The notes beneath the pieces are model-generated. The model saw nothing but the letters and a program-made list of their open reading frames with translations, did not search any database and was not told the origin of the DNA. A stretch of 64,000 nt of DNA, taken from contig NZ_JAQQKX010000001.1 in assembly GCF_028550415.1 (NCBI RefSeq), positions 248,001 to 312,000 on the forward strand, in the 5' to 3' direction. The DNA is from Asticcacaulis aquaticus. GTDB lineage: Bacteria > Pseudomonadota > Alphaproteobacteria > Caulobacterales > Caulobacteraceae. Position 1 is the first letter of the stretch. The number at the start of each line of letters is the position of its first letter. This document shows positions 53,032 to 62,829 of this stretch, in pieces. Made by a program: the position numbers and the translations under genes.

Positions 53032-53925
53032 TTACAGCCCTGCCTGTTTCATGGCCGCATCGACCAGAGGCCGCACGGCGTCGGAGCAGGCCACGATCGG
53101 CAAGCGCACCTCGTCGGTCGTTTGGCCCAACTGGCTGAGCGCGTACTTGGTCGGCGACGGCGAGGCGTCGGCGAACAGCACCTTGTGCAGGGTGATCAGC
53201 TTGTCCTGCCAGTCGCGCGCCGTGGCGAAATCGCCCGCCGCAGCGGCATTGTAGAGCGCGACCATTTCGGCGGGTGCGACGTTCGAGGTGACGGAAATCA
53301 CCCCGTGACCGCCGTGGGCGATATAGCCCAGCAGGGTCGGATCGTCGCCGGAGATGAAGGCAAAGCCCGGCTCGATCTCAATACGAAGCTGGCTCATACG
53401 GACCAGATCGCCCGTAGCGTCCTTGATGCCGACGATATTGGGCAGCTTCGACAGGCGCACGATGGTCTCGTTCGACATGTCGATCACGGTGCGGCCGGGG
53501 ACGTTGTACAGCATGACCGGGATCTGCACCGAATCGTTCAAGGCCTTGAAATGCTGATACAAACCCTCCTGCGACGGCTTGTTGTAATAGGGCACGACGA
53601 CCAGCACGGCATCGGCGCCGACGGCCTTGGCGTGTTGTGCCAGTTCGAGCGTCTCAAGCGTATTGTTCGACCCGGCCCCGGCGATGACCTTGATGCGCCC
53701 GGCAGCGGTTTCGACGCAGAGGCGCACGATTTCCTTGTGCTCTTCCATCGAGAGCGTCGAGGTTTCGCCCGTCGTACCGACCGGCACCACGCCGTGAACG
53801 CCCGCGTTTATCTGCGTCTCGACCAGTTGTTTGAACGCGACATAATCCACCTGACCGTCTTTGAACGGCGTCACCAGAGCGGTAATCACTCCGGAAAACA
53901 GGGGAATTCGGTCGGCGGTGGTCAT
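53032..53925 (-). CDS. dapA: 4-hydroxy-tetrahydrodipicolinate synthase
   Basis: First committed step of lysine/diaminopimelate synthesis. The 297-residue barrel has [48 protein letters not shown] (catalytic Tyr) and [14 protein letters not shown] (Schiff-base Lys, about residue 166), then [18 protein letters not shown]. Its leader holds conserved hairpin copy D, and smpB follows immediately. Confidence 0.97.
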   Translation of the reverse strand: MTTADRIPLFSGVITALVTPFKDGQVDYVAFKQLVETQINAGVHGVVPVGTTGETSTLSMEEHKEIVRLCVETAAGRIKVIAGAGSNNTLETLELAQHAKAVGADAVLVVVPYYNKPSQEGLYQHFKALNDSVQIPVMLYNVPGRTVIDMSNETIVRLSKLPNIVGIKDATGDLVRMSQLRIEIEPGFAFISGDDPTLLGYIAHGGHGVISVTSNVAPAEMVALYNAAAAGDFATARDWQDKLITLHKVLFADASPSPTKYALSQLGQTTDEVRLPIVACSDAVRPLVDAAMKQAGL

Positions 53926-53958
53926 GAGAGTCGTGTCCTGATGCAGGCGTCAATTAGA

Positions 53959-54002
53959 GCGCATTCCGAAAAGTGTGTAACGGTTTTCGGACTCAAATGC
54001 GC
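53959..54002 (-). promoter_or_regulatory. conserved leader hairpin, copy D (dapA)
   Basis: On the minus strand: GCGCATT, bulge TGAGT, CCGAAAA, loop CCGTTACACAC, TTTTCGG, AATGCGC. It ends 33 bases before the dapA ATG. Confidence 0.8.
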
Positions 54003-54005
54003 GTT

Positions 54006-54290
54006 GAGATAAAAAATATAAAGCGCGTTTCCGATCCGCTTGGATCGGGACGTGCTGCGGAAAAGAGCCTTAAAACCACAATGGATTTGCTGCAACGACT
54101 TTATAAAAAGAAAAACAGCCGCCACGGTTTCGGTTGCGCTGCGGCATGTTATTCGCCACCTTTATCTACAAACAGTTTTTGTGATCGATCTGTGATGCGT
54201 GCGGCCCGAAAATCGGGCTAAGAGACGAGAAGGTTCATATTTACGCCGGAAACGGCGGCCATATATTTCAAAACTGACAGAGGTTCCCGC
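54006..54290. other. divergent intergenic region dapA / lytic transglycosylase
   Basis: AT-richer than the genes, with a short inverted repeat GCCCGAAAATCGGGC near 54205 and AGAGG before the transglycosylase ATG. It must carry both promoters. I see no gene and no recognised operator. Confidence 0.45.
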
Positions 54291-56453
54291 ATGACGCAAA
54301 ACTCAGGCCCTTTCAAAGCGGTGACGCGCCATATCGCCTTTCGCGCCGCCCTGGGGGTCAGCCTGATTGCCTTGTCGTGCGCGGCCCTCTCGCCGGTGAT
54401 GGCGCAAGACGGCTCGACCCCGTCCGCGCCGCAGCCCTATGTCGCGGGCCTGATTTCCGAAGCCGATTCCGCCGCGATGAAGCAGGCCCTGGCCGCCGCG
54501 CGGTCGAAGAATTTTGCTCTGGCGGATTCGCTTCGCACCTCGATCAGCGACCCCGTCGCCAAAAAGATCGTCCTGTGGTCGATCATCACCAATGACGGTG
54601 ACATCTACGGCTTTGCCGCTCTGGACGGCGCGCGCCGCGATCTATGGGGCTGGCCGCGCGAGCAGAAGCGCCAGATCGCCGCCGAAAAACAGATACTCAA
54701 TTCCGGGATGACGCCGCAACAGACGATCGACTGGTTCAAGGGGGCACCGCCCCTGACCGTCGATGGGGCGATGGCGTTGATTTCGGCCTATGAACGTCAG
54801 GGGCAGACGACCGAAGCCGCGACCCTGGCCAAATCATGGTGGCGCGATCAGGCCTTCGACCTGACCGATCAGTCACGCTTTCAGGCCAGTTTCGTGCGCT
54901 ACCTTACGCCTGACGACCACAAGGCGCGTCTGAACACGCTGCTGCTGGGTACGCAGGGCCCGGCCACCAATGCCATGCTGCCGCTGGTCGACGAAACCAG
55001 CCGTCAGGTTGCCACCGCCGTCATGGCTTTACGGTCGGGTTCGGCCTCGGCGACGACGCTGTATGAAGCCGCCCTCACCGTCAGCCCGCGCAATCCGGTG
55101 CTGGCCTATGAGCGCCTGCGTTTCCTGCGCCGTCAGAAGCTTGAGGCGCTGGGCTTCGGTCTGCTGGCCGACCTGCCGCCCGCCCCGGCGTCCGAAGCCG
55201 CGATCACCAATCTGTGGACCGAGCGCCTCAGCTACTTCCGCGTGGCGCTCAAGGCCCGCAACTATCAGGCCGCCTACGACGCCATGAAGGGTGGTGGCTT
55301 CCCCAACGGCGAAAAGAAGGCCGAGGGCGAGTTCTTCGCCGGGTGGACGGCGCTGATCAAGCTCAACCGCCCCGATCTGGCCGTGTCGCACTTCGAAAAG
55401 GTGAAGGAGGCTGGAACCTCGCCGATCACGCGCGGCCGCGCCCACTACTGGCTGGGCCGCGCCTACGAGGCGCGCGGTCAGGCGGGCGACGCTGAAAAGG
55501 CCCACGCCAACTACGTCGAAGGCGGGCAGTTCATCTACGCCTTCTACGGGCAACTGGCTGCCGAAAAGGCGGGCAAGACCTCGATCACGCTCGGTAAGGA
55601 GCCGGTGCCGACGCCCGAAGACCGCGCACGCTTCAATAATCGCGACATGGTCAAGGCCGCCAAAATCCTCGGTCAGGCGGGCGAACGCGACCTGTTCAAC
55701 GCGTTGGTTCTGGCCTTGGACGACGTCCTGCCCAATGCCGAGGAACAGGCGCTGCTGGTCGATCTGGCCGGCACCTACGGCACGCAGGATCTGGCCATGC
55801 GCGTCGCCCGTGTGGCGCAGCAGCGCGGCTTCTATTTGCCCGAGCGCGCCTATCCGTTGCGCGCCCTGCCCGCCGTCAAATCCCCCGAAGGGGCGTTCGT
55901 GCTGGCCATCACGCGTCAGGAATCGGGCTTCGACCCGATGGTGCGGTCGGGCGCCAATGCCCGCGGCATGATGCAGCTCATCCCGCCGACCGCGAAGGCC
56001 GTCGCCCGCCGCATGTCGCTGACCTACTCAGATTCGATGCTGTACCAGCCCGACTACAATATGCAGTTGGGAGCCTATCACCTCGGTGAACTGGTCGATC
56101 GCTTCGGCGGGTCGTATGTCATGGCCGCTGCCGGTTACAATGCCGGGCCGGGCCGTCCACCGCAGTGGATCGTCGATTGCGGCGACCCGCGCGGCGAAAC
56201 CGCCGATCCGCTGAGCTTCATCGAATGCACGCCGTTTACCGAAACGCGCAACTATATGATGCGGGTAATGGAAAACACGGTGGTCTATCGGGCGCGCCTG
56301 AACGGGGGCACCGCGCCGCTGACGCCGATGGCGGACCTCAAACGCGGCATGATCATCCTCTATACACCCGACGCCGACGATGCGTCGGACACGGGGTCGC
56401 TGCCGACCGGGCCTGTCAATTACAACGACCTCAAGGCCAAGGCGGGTGAGTAG
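54291..56453 (+). CDS. slt: soluble lytic murein transglycosylase
   Basis: A 720-residue periplasmic peptidoglycan-cleaving enzyme. A long signal peptide (hydrophobic about residues 20-38) precedes a large alpha-helical superhelix (about 60-520), then the goose-lysozyme-like catalytic domain with Glu in ITRQESGFDPMVRSGANARGMMQLIP (two blocks near residue 545) and AAGYNAGPGRPPQW. AGAGG lies 7 bases before the ATG. A small gene overlaps its end. Confidence 0.95.
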   Translation: MTQNSGPFKAVTRHIAFRAALGVSLIALSCAALSPVMAQDGSTPSAPQPYVAGLISEADSAAMKQALAAARSKNFALADSLRTSISDPVAKKIVLWSIITNDGDIYGFAALDGARRDLWGWPREQKRQIAAEKQILNSGMTPQQTIDWFKGAPPLTVDGAMALISAYERQGQTTEAATLAKSWWRDQAFDLTDQSRFQASFVRYLTPDDHKARLNTLLLGTQGPATNAMLPLVDETSRQVATAVMALRSGSASATTLYEAALTVSPRNPVLAYERLRFLRRQKLEALGFGLLADLPPAPASEAAITNLWTERLSYFRVALKARNYQAAYDAMKGGGFPNGEKKAEGEFFAGWTALIKLNRPDLAVSHFEKVKEAGTSPITRGRAHYWLGRAYEARGQAGDAEKAHANYVEGGQFIYAFYGQLAAEKAGKTSITLGKEPVPTPEDRARFNNRDMVKAAKILGQAGERDLFNALVLALDDVLPNAEEQALLVDLAGTYGTQDLAMRVARVAQQRGFYLPERAYPLRALPAVKSPEGAFVLAITRQESGFDPMVRSGANARGMMQLIPPTAKAVARRMSLTYSDSMLYQPDYNMQLGAYHLGELVDRFGGSYVMAAAGYNAGPGRPPQWIVDCGDPRGETADPLSFIECTPFTETRNYMMRVMENTVVYRARLNGGTAPLTPMADLKRGMIILYTPDADDASDTGSLPTGPVNYNDLKAKAGE

Positions 56454-56469
56454 GATTTCACGCCTCAAA

Positions 56470-56622
56470 ATGATTGCCTTTGCCGTCGGCAGCCTCGCCG
56501 CTTCGTTGATCGTCGCCAGCGTCTGGCTGGCCCCGTCCCTGACCCGCTTTTGGGAAAAAGATAGTTGTCTGGACGCTGGCGGGAGATATCTTTCTGATAA
56601 TCGGAAATGCGATTTCGGATAA
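56470..56622 (+). CDS. small membrane-anchored protein with a Cys pair
   Basis: A 50-residue protein with one N-terminal helix (IAFAVGSLAASLIVASVWLA) and the motif CLDAGGRYLSDNRKC, a spaced Cys pair around GGRY seen in other short proteobacterial proteins. A GTG at 56446 overlapping the transglycosylase stop could be the start and would add eight residues (VSRISRLK), suggesting coupling. The function is unknown. Confidence 0.5.
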   Translation: MIAFAVGSLAASLIVASVWLAPSLTRFWEKDSCLDAGGRYLSDNRKCDFG

Positions 56623-56728
56623 GCCCACTGACCGAACGGATACAGGCATTTTGCCCGTTATCAATCCTCGCTCATCGGTGCAAACTTAATCTGTGACGTC
56701 TTTCAATTCGCCGCAAAGCCCGCCAACC

Positions 56729-57772
56729 ATGACGCTCCTGCACCGTCTGAACCTCAACCTGCCGATCATTCAGGCTCCGATGGCCGGGGTATCGACGCCG
56801 GAGATGGCCGCGGCGGTATCGAACGCAGGCGGATTGGGCTCCATCGCCATCGGGGCCAGCGATCCCGCCACAGCCCGCGTCATGATCGAAGCGGTCCGCA
56901 GGCAAACCGACCGCGCCTTCAACGTCAATGTCTTCGTCCACGCGTCGCCGCAGCCCGATCCCATCCGCGAAGCCATGTGGCTTGGGGCCTTGTCGCCGCT
57001 GTTTGCCGACTATGACGCCGTGCCGCCGAACAGCATTCGTCCGATCTACAAAAGCTTCGCCGAAGACGACGACCTGCTGGCGGTTCTGGTCGAGGCCGCA
57101 CCGCCAGTCGTCAGCTTCCATTTCGGCCTGCCCGACGCCCGCCGCATCGCCGCCCTGAAAGCCGCCGGGTGCGTCCTGCTGGCCACGGCGACCAATCTGA
57201 CGGAGGCGCAGGCCATCGAAACCGCCGGGCTCGACGGCATTGTGGCGCAGGGCTTCGAAGCGGGCGGTCATCGCGGCATGTTCGATCCCGACGCGCGCGA
57301 CGACGAACTGACGTCGTTGGTCCTCACCCGGTTGCTGGTCAGTCGGTGCAAGCTCCCGATTATCGCCGCCGGGGGGATTATGAACGGGTACGGCATCCGG
57401 GCCGCGCTGGACCTTGGGGCCGTCGCCGCGCAACTGGGCACCGCCTTCATCGCCTGCCCGGAAAGCAGCGCCGATGCCGCCTATCGCGCGGCCCTTATGA
57501 ACCCCGACGCCCACACTCTAATGACCCGCGCCATCTCAGGTCGTCCGGCGCGGTGCCTCGCCAACCGGTTCACCGCGTTCGGACAGGCAACCACGGGCAC
57601 GCCGCCGGACTATCCCATCGCCTACGACGCGGGCAAGGCGCTCAACGCCGCCGCCAAAGCCAAGGGCGAAGGCGGGTTCGGCGCGCAATGGGCTGGTCAG
57701 GGCGCACCGCTGGCGCGGTCCCTATCCACCGCCGAGCTTATGGCAGCGTTGGCGCGAGAGATGGGAACCTAA
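56729..57772 (+). CDS. nitronate monooxygenase family flavoprotein
   Basis: A 347-residue FMN-dependent TIM barrel of the 2-nitropropane dioxygenase / nitronate monooxygenase family. It contains LPIIQAPMAGVSTPEMAAAVSNAGGLGSIAIG in two blocks, AQGFEAGGHRGMFDPDARDDE (about residues 173-193) with the catalytic-type His, and PIIAAGGIMNGYGIRAALDLGA. It detoxifies alkyl nitronates in known members; the substrate here is inferred. I chose ATG 56729; a GTG at 56693 is possible. Confidence 0.88.
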   Translation: MTLLHRLNLNLPIIQAPMAGVSTPEMAAAVSNAGGLGSIAIGASDPATARVMIEAVRRQTDRAFNVNVFVHASPQPDPIREAMWLGALSPLFADYDAVPPNSIRPIYKSFAEDDDLLAVLVEAAPPVVSFHFGLPDARRIAALKAAGCVLLATATNLTEAQAIETAGLDGIVAQGFEAGGHRGMFDPDARDDELTSLVLTRLLVSRCKLPIIAAGGIMNGYGIRAALDLGAVAAQLGTAFIACPESSADAAYRAALMNPDAHTLMTRAISGRPARCLANRFTAFGQATTGTPPDYPIAYDAGKALNAAAKAKGEGGFGAQWAGQGAPLARSLSTAELMAALAREMGT

Positions 57773-58509
57773 AGTGGCCGCGCCGCCAGATGCAGGGCCA
57801 GACCTTCGGCTTCAGTGCGCAACTCACCCGAAAGGCCAAACACTTCCGCCAGAACCTCCGGCGTAAAGGCCTGTTCCGGCGCACCGAACGCCGCCACACG
57901 TCCGTCTCGCATCACACAAACCGCGTCGCAAAACTGCGCCGCCAGACCGAGGTCATGCAGGCTGGCGATCACCGTGTGGCCCCGCGCCGCCATGTCTTTC
58001 AGGATCAGCAGCACCTGCCGCTGCCACGCCGGGTCGAGCGCCATCAGGGGTTCATCGAGCAACAGAACCGGACACCTCGTCGCCAGAAGCCGCCCCAGCA
58101 GCGCCCGCGCCCGCTGCCCGCCCGACAGCGAAAACACGCCGCGATTTGCCAGCGTCTCAAGCCCGACCTGCGTCAGAACCTCGCCCACCACCGCCTCATT
58201 CCCGTCCTTTGTCCCCAGCCGCACGATCTCGGCTACACTCAGATCCCAGGCGATGGTGCGTTCCTGCGGCAGATAGCCGATCCGCGCCGCCCGCTGTGCC
58301 AACGAAAGTGACGCCACATCATGACCCTCGACCCGCACCTCACCCGCCTCGGGCGTCAGCAAGCCGGTCAGGGCGCGGATCAGCGTCGTCTTGCCGGACC
58401 CGTTCGGCCCGACCACGCCGTAAAGGCGGCCTGCGTCGAACCGGGCCTCGACCGAGGCCACGGCCACGGTAGCGCCAATGCGAACTTCAAGCGCGGAAAC
58501 CTCGATCAT
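57769..58509 (-). CDS. ABC transporter ATP-binding protein (FecE/BtuD type)
   Basis: A 246-residue ATPase of a metal-chelate or cobalamin importer. Walker A GPNGSGKTT (about residues 33-41), signature FSLSGGQRARALLGRLLA, Walker B VLLLDEPLMALD and the switch His in VIASLHDLGLA are all present. Its ATG overlaps the permease stop by four bases. The order is binding protein, permease, ATPase on the minus strand. Specificity (iron chelate or B12) cannot be read from this subunit. Confidence 0.92.
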   Translation of the reverse strand: MIEVSALEVRIGATVAVASVEARFDAGRLYGVVGPNGSGKTTLIRALTGLLTPEAGEVRVEGHDVASLSLAQRAARIGYLPQERTIAWDLSVAEIVRLGTKDGNEAVVGEVLTQVGLETLANRGVFSLSGGQRARALLGRLLATRCPVLLLDEPLMALDPAWQRQVLLILKDMAARGHTVIASLHDLGLAAQFCDAVCVMRDGRVAAFGAPEQAFTPEVLAEVFGLSGELRTEAEGLALHLAARPL

Positions 58510-59498
58510 TGGCTCACCCATTGGTTCGCGCTTTTCCATGCCAGCAGCGCAAACAGCGGCGCCCCGATCAGCGAGGTCAGGACTCCCAGACGTATATCCG
58601 TGCTCGACGGCAAAAGCCGGATCAGGGCGTCGGCCAGCAGGACCATCACCCCACCCGCCAGCCCCGACGGCCCGATCAGGCTATATGGATCGCGGATGCC
58701 GAAGGTGCGCACAAAATGCGGTGCCGCCAGACCGACAAAGCCGATCACCCCAGCCACCGCCACCGACAACCCGGCCAGAACGCTGATGGCCAGCACCGAC
58801 AATGCCGCTACCATCCGGACATTGACGCCCTGCGAACGCGCCGTGTCTTCGCCGAGGCTGAGCAACCGCAAGCCGCGCCCCAGTCGCACCACCAGACATC
58901 CGGCCACGACCAACCCGATCAAGGCCAGACCCGCATCTTCCCAACTGCGGTTTTCGACCGAGCCCATCATCCAGCCGAGGATTTCGGCGGTCGTCACCGG
59001 TGATGGCGACAGGTTGAACACCAGCGCCATCAGTGCCCCGCACAGGCTGGACAGCCCGACGCCGAGCAGAATCAACGCCTGCCGATCGGGAAACTTCGCT
59101 ACAAACGCCAGAATGATCAGCGAAATCAGTCCCGAAAACAAAAGCGCGAACCCTTCGACGCCCCATGATGTCAGGCCTAGCCCCAGAACGATGGCCACCG
59201 CCGCCCCAAGACCTGCCCCTGCCGAGACGCCCATGATACCGGGCTCAGCCAGAGGATTGCGGAAATAGCCCTGTGAGATCGCCCCTGCCACACCCAGCAT
59301 CGCCCCCACCAGAAAGCCGCACAGATTTCGCGGCAGGCGTATCTGCCACAGGATCTGCGCCGGAATGCTGTCCGGTGCGCGGAACGCCTCGGCATAATCC
59401 GCCGCCGACAAGGGCACGTCACCCAAAGCCATCAGCCCCGCAACCGCCCCAAGTCCGACAAGGATCAATCCCGCTATCAAAAACCCGTTTCGTCTCAT
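58506..59498 (-). CDS. ABC transporter permease, FecCD/BtuC family
   Basis: A 330-residue permease with nine to ten helices. FecCD signatures are LPRNLCGFLVGAMLGVAGAISQGYFRNPLAEPGIMGVSAGAGLGA (in blocks, about residues 54-98), ILGWMMGSVENRSWED and VAVAGVIGFVGLAAPHFVR. It is coupled by four-base overlaps both to the binding-protein gene upstream (59495-59498) and to the ATPase downstream. Confidence 0.93.
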   Translation of the reverse strand: MRRNGFLIAGLILVGLGAVAGLMALGDVPLSAADYAEAFRAPDSIPAQILWQIRLPRNLCGFLVGAMLGVAGAISQGYFRNPLAEPGIMGVSAGAGLGAAVAIVLGLGLTSWGVEGFALLFSGLISLIILAFVAKFPDRQALILLGVGLSSLCGALMALVFNLSPSPVTTAEILGWMMGSVENRSWEDAGLALIGLVVAGCLVVRLGRGLRLLSLGEDTARSQGVNVRMVAALSVLAISVLAGLSVAVAGVIGFVGLAAPHFVRTFGIRDPYSLIGPSGLAGGVMVLLADALIRLLPSSTDIRLGVLTSLIGAPLFALLAWKSANQWVSQ

Positions 59499-60307
59499 CT
59501 CAGTCTTTCGGCCAGTTTCGGCAGGTCAAAGGCGGCGTACCACGCGCTGCACGCCAGCATAGGGCTGGGGATCGTCACGTGCGGTGCTTTGTTGATGCGT
59601 TCACGTACCAGCGGATGTCGTCCCGGGGCGCGGCGCATGGCGTAGGCGTCGGCGTAAAAGCCCAGCGCGTAAACATCGGCACGGGCGCTCAAAAAAGTTT
59701 CCGGCGACAGATAATAGAAAAAATCCTGACCGGCGACCAGTTCGTTGCCGGTCGCCGCGATCAATTGCCCCACCCAGGTCGACCTACCCGCCGAAAACCC
59801 GGACGGTGTATAATAGAGGACCCGACGCGGTTTTGCCGGCGTGCCGATCGCGGTCAGGGCGGCGGACATCCGGGCAGTTTCCCGAAGCCCCACCTGCGGC
59901 ACACCCAGACTTTGCGCCACCGATTTCACTTCGTCTGCGGCCTGAGAAAAATTATTCACATCGTTGATCTGAATTATTTTAATCCCCCGCGCTTCCAGTC
60001 CTTTGAGAAGCTTAGCATCGCCACCCCAGGTCCGCACCACGGCATCGGGCTTCACGGCCAGCAAGGTTTCAAGTGTCGCCCGCCGCAGGGGCAAATCCCC
60101 GACGCGATCCCTGAAATAAGCGTCCTGATGACGGGCGCGCAAAGACAGTCCCGCGATCCTGTCCTTCGGCAACAGGGCCAGCACATACTGATCGGCGCAC
60201 ATGTCCAGCGACACGACGCGCAGGGGCGCCGCACTGACCGGCACAGCAAGACACAACCAAAAGGCGATAATTTTCAAGCCCAATACTACCCTAAATTGGT
60301 TATCCAC
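59495..60307 (-). CDS. ABC transporter substrate-binding protein (BtuF-like)
   Basis: A 270-residue periplasmic binding protein of the helical-backbone type. The signal peptide ends near VPVSAAP; the mature part starts LRVVSLDMCADQYVLALLPKDRIAGLS, with KPDAVVRTWGGDAKLLKGLEARGI and a VGQLIAATGNELVAG segment in the second lobe. It starts with GTG, with GAGG five bases before it. The CADQY feature is common in cobalamin or metal-chelate binding proteins. No TonB receptor or cobalamin riboswitch was found nearby. Confidence 0.85.
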   Translation of the reverse strand: MDNQFRVVLGLKIIAFWLCLAVPVSAAPLRVVSLDMCADQYVLALLPKDRIAGLSLRARHQDAYFRDRVGDLPLRRATLETLLAVKPDAVVRTWGGDAKLLKGLEARGIKIIQINDVNNFSQAADEVKSVAQSLGVPQVGLRETARMSAALTAIGTPAKPRRVLYYTPSGFSAGRSTWVGQLIAATGNELVAGQDFFYYLSPETFLSARADVYALGFYADAYAMRRAPGRHPLVRERINKAPHVTIPSPMLACSAWYAAFDLPKLAERLR

Positions 60308-60479
60308 AGCCTCGTTTTCAGTCTTATATGGCTAAAGATCGTCCGGCAGTTGCGGCGACGGCGACAAGGGGGAAACTGCCATCGTACCGCCGCTACAGAC
60401 CTCTGCACGCCCCAAAACCCAAGCCGCGGCCCGCCGAAGGCCATCATATGCGCCGCGTCGCGATTCCGCAAAGCCGCAG

Positions 60480-61853
60480 GTGACGATCATCCCGCTGGAA
60501 GACCGTTTTTCAGCGCGGTCGCGCCCGGCGGTCTGGCAGTTCGCTCTTTTCGCGGGGGTGACGGTTGCGGTGGCCGCCGCCAGCCTATGGACCCCGGACC
60601 GCCTGATCGGCGTCCTGTACTGGACGTGCTGGGGCCTGTTCATGGTCAACGCCCTCATGCGCGCCCTAGCCACGACCGTACCGCCGCGCGCGCGCGATTT
60701 CGATGCCTTTCTCGATGCCTCGAATGAAAACCTGCCGACCTATAGCGTCATCGTCGCCCTGTACAAGGAGGCGAAAATCGTGCCGCAACTGACCGCGGCG
60801 CTCGACGCCCTCGTCTATCCGCGCGACCGATTGGAGGTCCTGTTTGCGCTTGAGGACGACGATCACGAGACGCTAATCGCGTTCGAGGACCGGCTGAGCA
60901 CCAGGGCCGACCTGAGCCATATGCGCGTCGTCCGGGTGCCGCACGGTTTTCCGCGTACCAAGCCCCGCGCCCTGAACCACGCGCTGGCGCAGGCCCAGGG
61001 CGACCTGATCGTCATTTACGATGCCGAGGATCAGCCCGGCCCGCCTCAGCTTCTCGAAGCCGCCCATCGCTTTGCGACCGGCCCCGCGGACCTCGCCTGC
61101 CTGCAGGCACCGCTGCGGCCCCTGCGCGGCAACACCTTTATCTCGAAACAGTTCACCGCCGAATACGCCGTGCAGTTCGACGTCCTGCTGCCCGCGTTTC
61201 AGGCCTGGGGGCTGCCGTTCGCACTCGGCGGCACCAGCAACCATTTCAAGGCCCCGGTCCTGAAAGCCATAGGTGCCTGGGACGCCTACAATGTCACCGA
61301 AGACGCCGATCTGGGGCTGCGTCTGGCGCAGTACGGCCACCGCAGCGCCCTGATCGCCACACCGACACTGGAAAGCCCCCCAACCACCTTAACGGCATGG
61401 ATTCCGCAGCGGACGCGCTGGATCAAGGGCTATATCCAGACGATCATCGTCCATACCCGCCGCCTCAGGGATCTTCGCCCCGACGTCGCCGCCGCCCTGA
61501 GCGTGGGGATCGGCCTCAGCGCCCTCTCGGCCCTGTGCTATGCACCGTTCACCGCGCTTTTGCTGGCCAACGCCCTGTTGCAGGTGCTGGAGTTCGGGCC
61601 GTTTATCCTGCCGCTCCAGGACTGGGCCCTGCTGATCATCGGCACGGGCAGCGCCCTGTGGGCCCTGAAAACCGGCACCCGGCGCGCCGGCGTCGTATTC
61701 ACGACCGGCGATCTGCTGCACGCGCCCGTCTATTGGGCCCTGCAATCGATCAGCGCCGCCTTCGCCCTTTATCAGCTCGTCACCCGGCCCTTTCACTGGG
61801 ACAAGACCGACCACGAACCGGTCGGCCCCGCCGAAGACGCCCATGCCGAATAA
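60480..61853 (+). CDS. family 2 glycosyltransferase, membrane-bound, processive type
   Basis: A 457-residue inner-membrane enzyme. Two helices (about 20-40 and 43-62) precede a GT-A domain with YSVIVALYKEAKIVPQLTAAL, FALEDDDHETLIAFE, VIYDAEDQPGPP (DxD-type) and VTEDADLGLRLAQYG. The QxxRW motif is QRTRWIKGY (about residue 315). Four C-terminal helices follow. This resembles bacterial cellulose-synthase-like enzymes; the polysaccharide is unknown. The start is a GTG at 60480, and the upstream gap of about 170 bases is shared with the divergent binding-protein gene. Confidence 0.88.
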   Translation: MTIIPLEDRFSARSRPAVWQFALFAGVTVAVAAASLWTPDRLIGVLYWTCWGLFMVNALMRALATTVPPRARDFDAFLDASNENLPTYSVIVALYKEAKIVPQLTAALDALVYPRDRLEVLFALEDDDHETLIAFEDRLSTRADLSHMRVVRVPHGFPRTKPRALNHALAQAQGDLIVIYDAEDQPGPPQLLEAAHRFATGPADLACLQAPLRPLRGNTFISKQFTAEYAVQFDVLLPAFQAWGLPFALGGTSNHFKAPVLKAIGAWDAYNVTEDADLGLRLAQYGHRSALIATPTLESPPTTLTAWIPQRTRWIKGYIQTIIVHTRRLRDLRPDVAAALSVGIGLSALSALCYAPFTALLLANALLQVLEFGPFILPLQDWALLIIGTGSALWALKTGTRRAGVVFTTGDLLHAPVYWALQSISAAFALYQLVTRPFHWDKTDHEPVGPAEDAHAE

Positions 61854-61880
61854 ACTTTGACGGAAACCGCTGAGGCGGTT

Positions 61881-62825
61881 ATGTGCCGGAACATGACCCT
61901 GATCAGCGACCATCCCCTGACCCTGCGCACGACGCCGTGGCGCGACTACGCCCTTGTCGATTCCGGCGGCGGGCGAAAGCTTGAGCGCTACGGCGACTAT
62001 CTGGTCATCCGGCCCGAGCCGCAATGCTGGTGGTCGCCGAAATATCCGGCCCTGTGGGATACCGCCGACGCCATCTTCGACGCTGAAAACGAAGACGAGG
62101 ACGGCGGCCGCTGGGCCTTCCGCCGCCGCCCGGACGATCAATGGGCGCTGGGCTATGACCGGGTGAAGTTTTATGGGCGCTTCACCTCGTTCCGTCACCT
62201 CGCCTTCTTCCCGGAACAGGCCGCCAACTGGGCCTGGCAAAAGGCCGCCATCGAAAAGCGTGACGATCAGCCGCGTGTGCTGAACCTGTTCGGCTACACC
62301 GGCGTCGCCAGCCTGGTCTGCGCGGCGGCCGGGGCGCGGGTGACCCACGTCGACGCTTCGAAAAAATCTGTCACCTATGCGCGCGAGAATGCGACACTGT
62401 CGGGCATGGAAGATGCGCCCATCCGCTGGATCGTCGAGGACGCCCGCAAATATGTGCAGCGCGAGGTCAAGCGCGGCTCGAAATACGAAGGCATTATTCT
62501 CGATCCCCCGAAATATGGCCGCGGCCCGACCGGTGAAGTGTGGCGTCTGTTCGAAGACTTGCCCGAAATGCTCGGCCTGTGCGCACAACTTCTGTCGGAC
62601 GATGCCGCCTTCTTCCTGCTCAACGCCTATGCCGCCCGCGTCTCGGGTCCAGCCCTGGCGCACCTTATGGCCGAGTCGATCGGCCAGCGTCCGGGGCGTA
62701 TCGACTATGGCGAACTGACCCTGATCGAAGACGGCAAGACGCCCAAAGGCGCGAAAGCCAGCGAGGTCGCCCCGCGCGAAATCGGCCTGTCCTTCTTCGC
62801 GCGCTGGATGAAAGACCCGGTCTAA
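61881..62825 (+). CDS. class I SAM-dependent rRNA methyltransferase (RlmI/RlmK-like)
   Basis: A 314-residue methyltransferase. Motif I is VLNLFGYTGVASLVCAAAGARVTHVDASKKSV (about residues 135-165), the catalytic motif IV DPPKYGRGP (about 213-221) matches the RlmI/RlmK group of 23S rRNA cytosine or guanine methyltransferases, and it ends REIGLSFFARW. ATG 61881 has GAGG five bases before it. It is followed five bases later by the TrmH-type gene, so the two form an RNA-modification pair. Confidence 0.88.
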   Translation: MCRNMTLISDHPLTLRTTPWRDYALVDSGGGRKLERYGDYLVIRPEPQCWWSPKYPALWDTADAIFDAENEDEDGGRWAFRRRPDDQWALGYDRVKFYGRFTSFRHLAFFPEQAANWAWQKAAIEKRDDQPRVLNLFGYTGVASLVCAAAGARVTHVDASKKSVTYARENATLSGMEDAPIRWIVEDARKYVQREVKRGSKYEGIILDPPKYGRGPTGEVWRLFEDLPEMLGLCAQLLSDDAAFFLLNAYAARVSGPALAHLMAESIGQRPGRIDYGELTLIEDGKTPKGAKASEVAPREIGLSFFARWMKDPV

Positions 62826-62829
62826 GTTT

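Noticed and set aside
60300-60308. Perfect TTATCCACA DnaA-box sequence
   Set aside because: A single 9-mer overlapping the GTG start region of the binding-protein gene, without further boxes, AT-rich unwinding region or origin-linked genes. Chance is sufficient.
60308-60479. Possible cobalamin riboswitch before the ABC importer
   Set aside because: No GCCACTG-type B12 box or aptamer core on the minus strand.
59273-60727. Long plus-strand frame across the ABC binding protein and the glycosyltransferase start
   Set aside because: It crosses genes on both strands, has no recognisable domain and no ribosome site; the genes it overlaps have clear family motifs.
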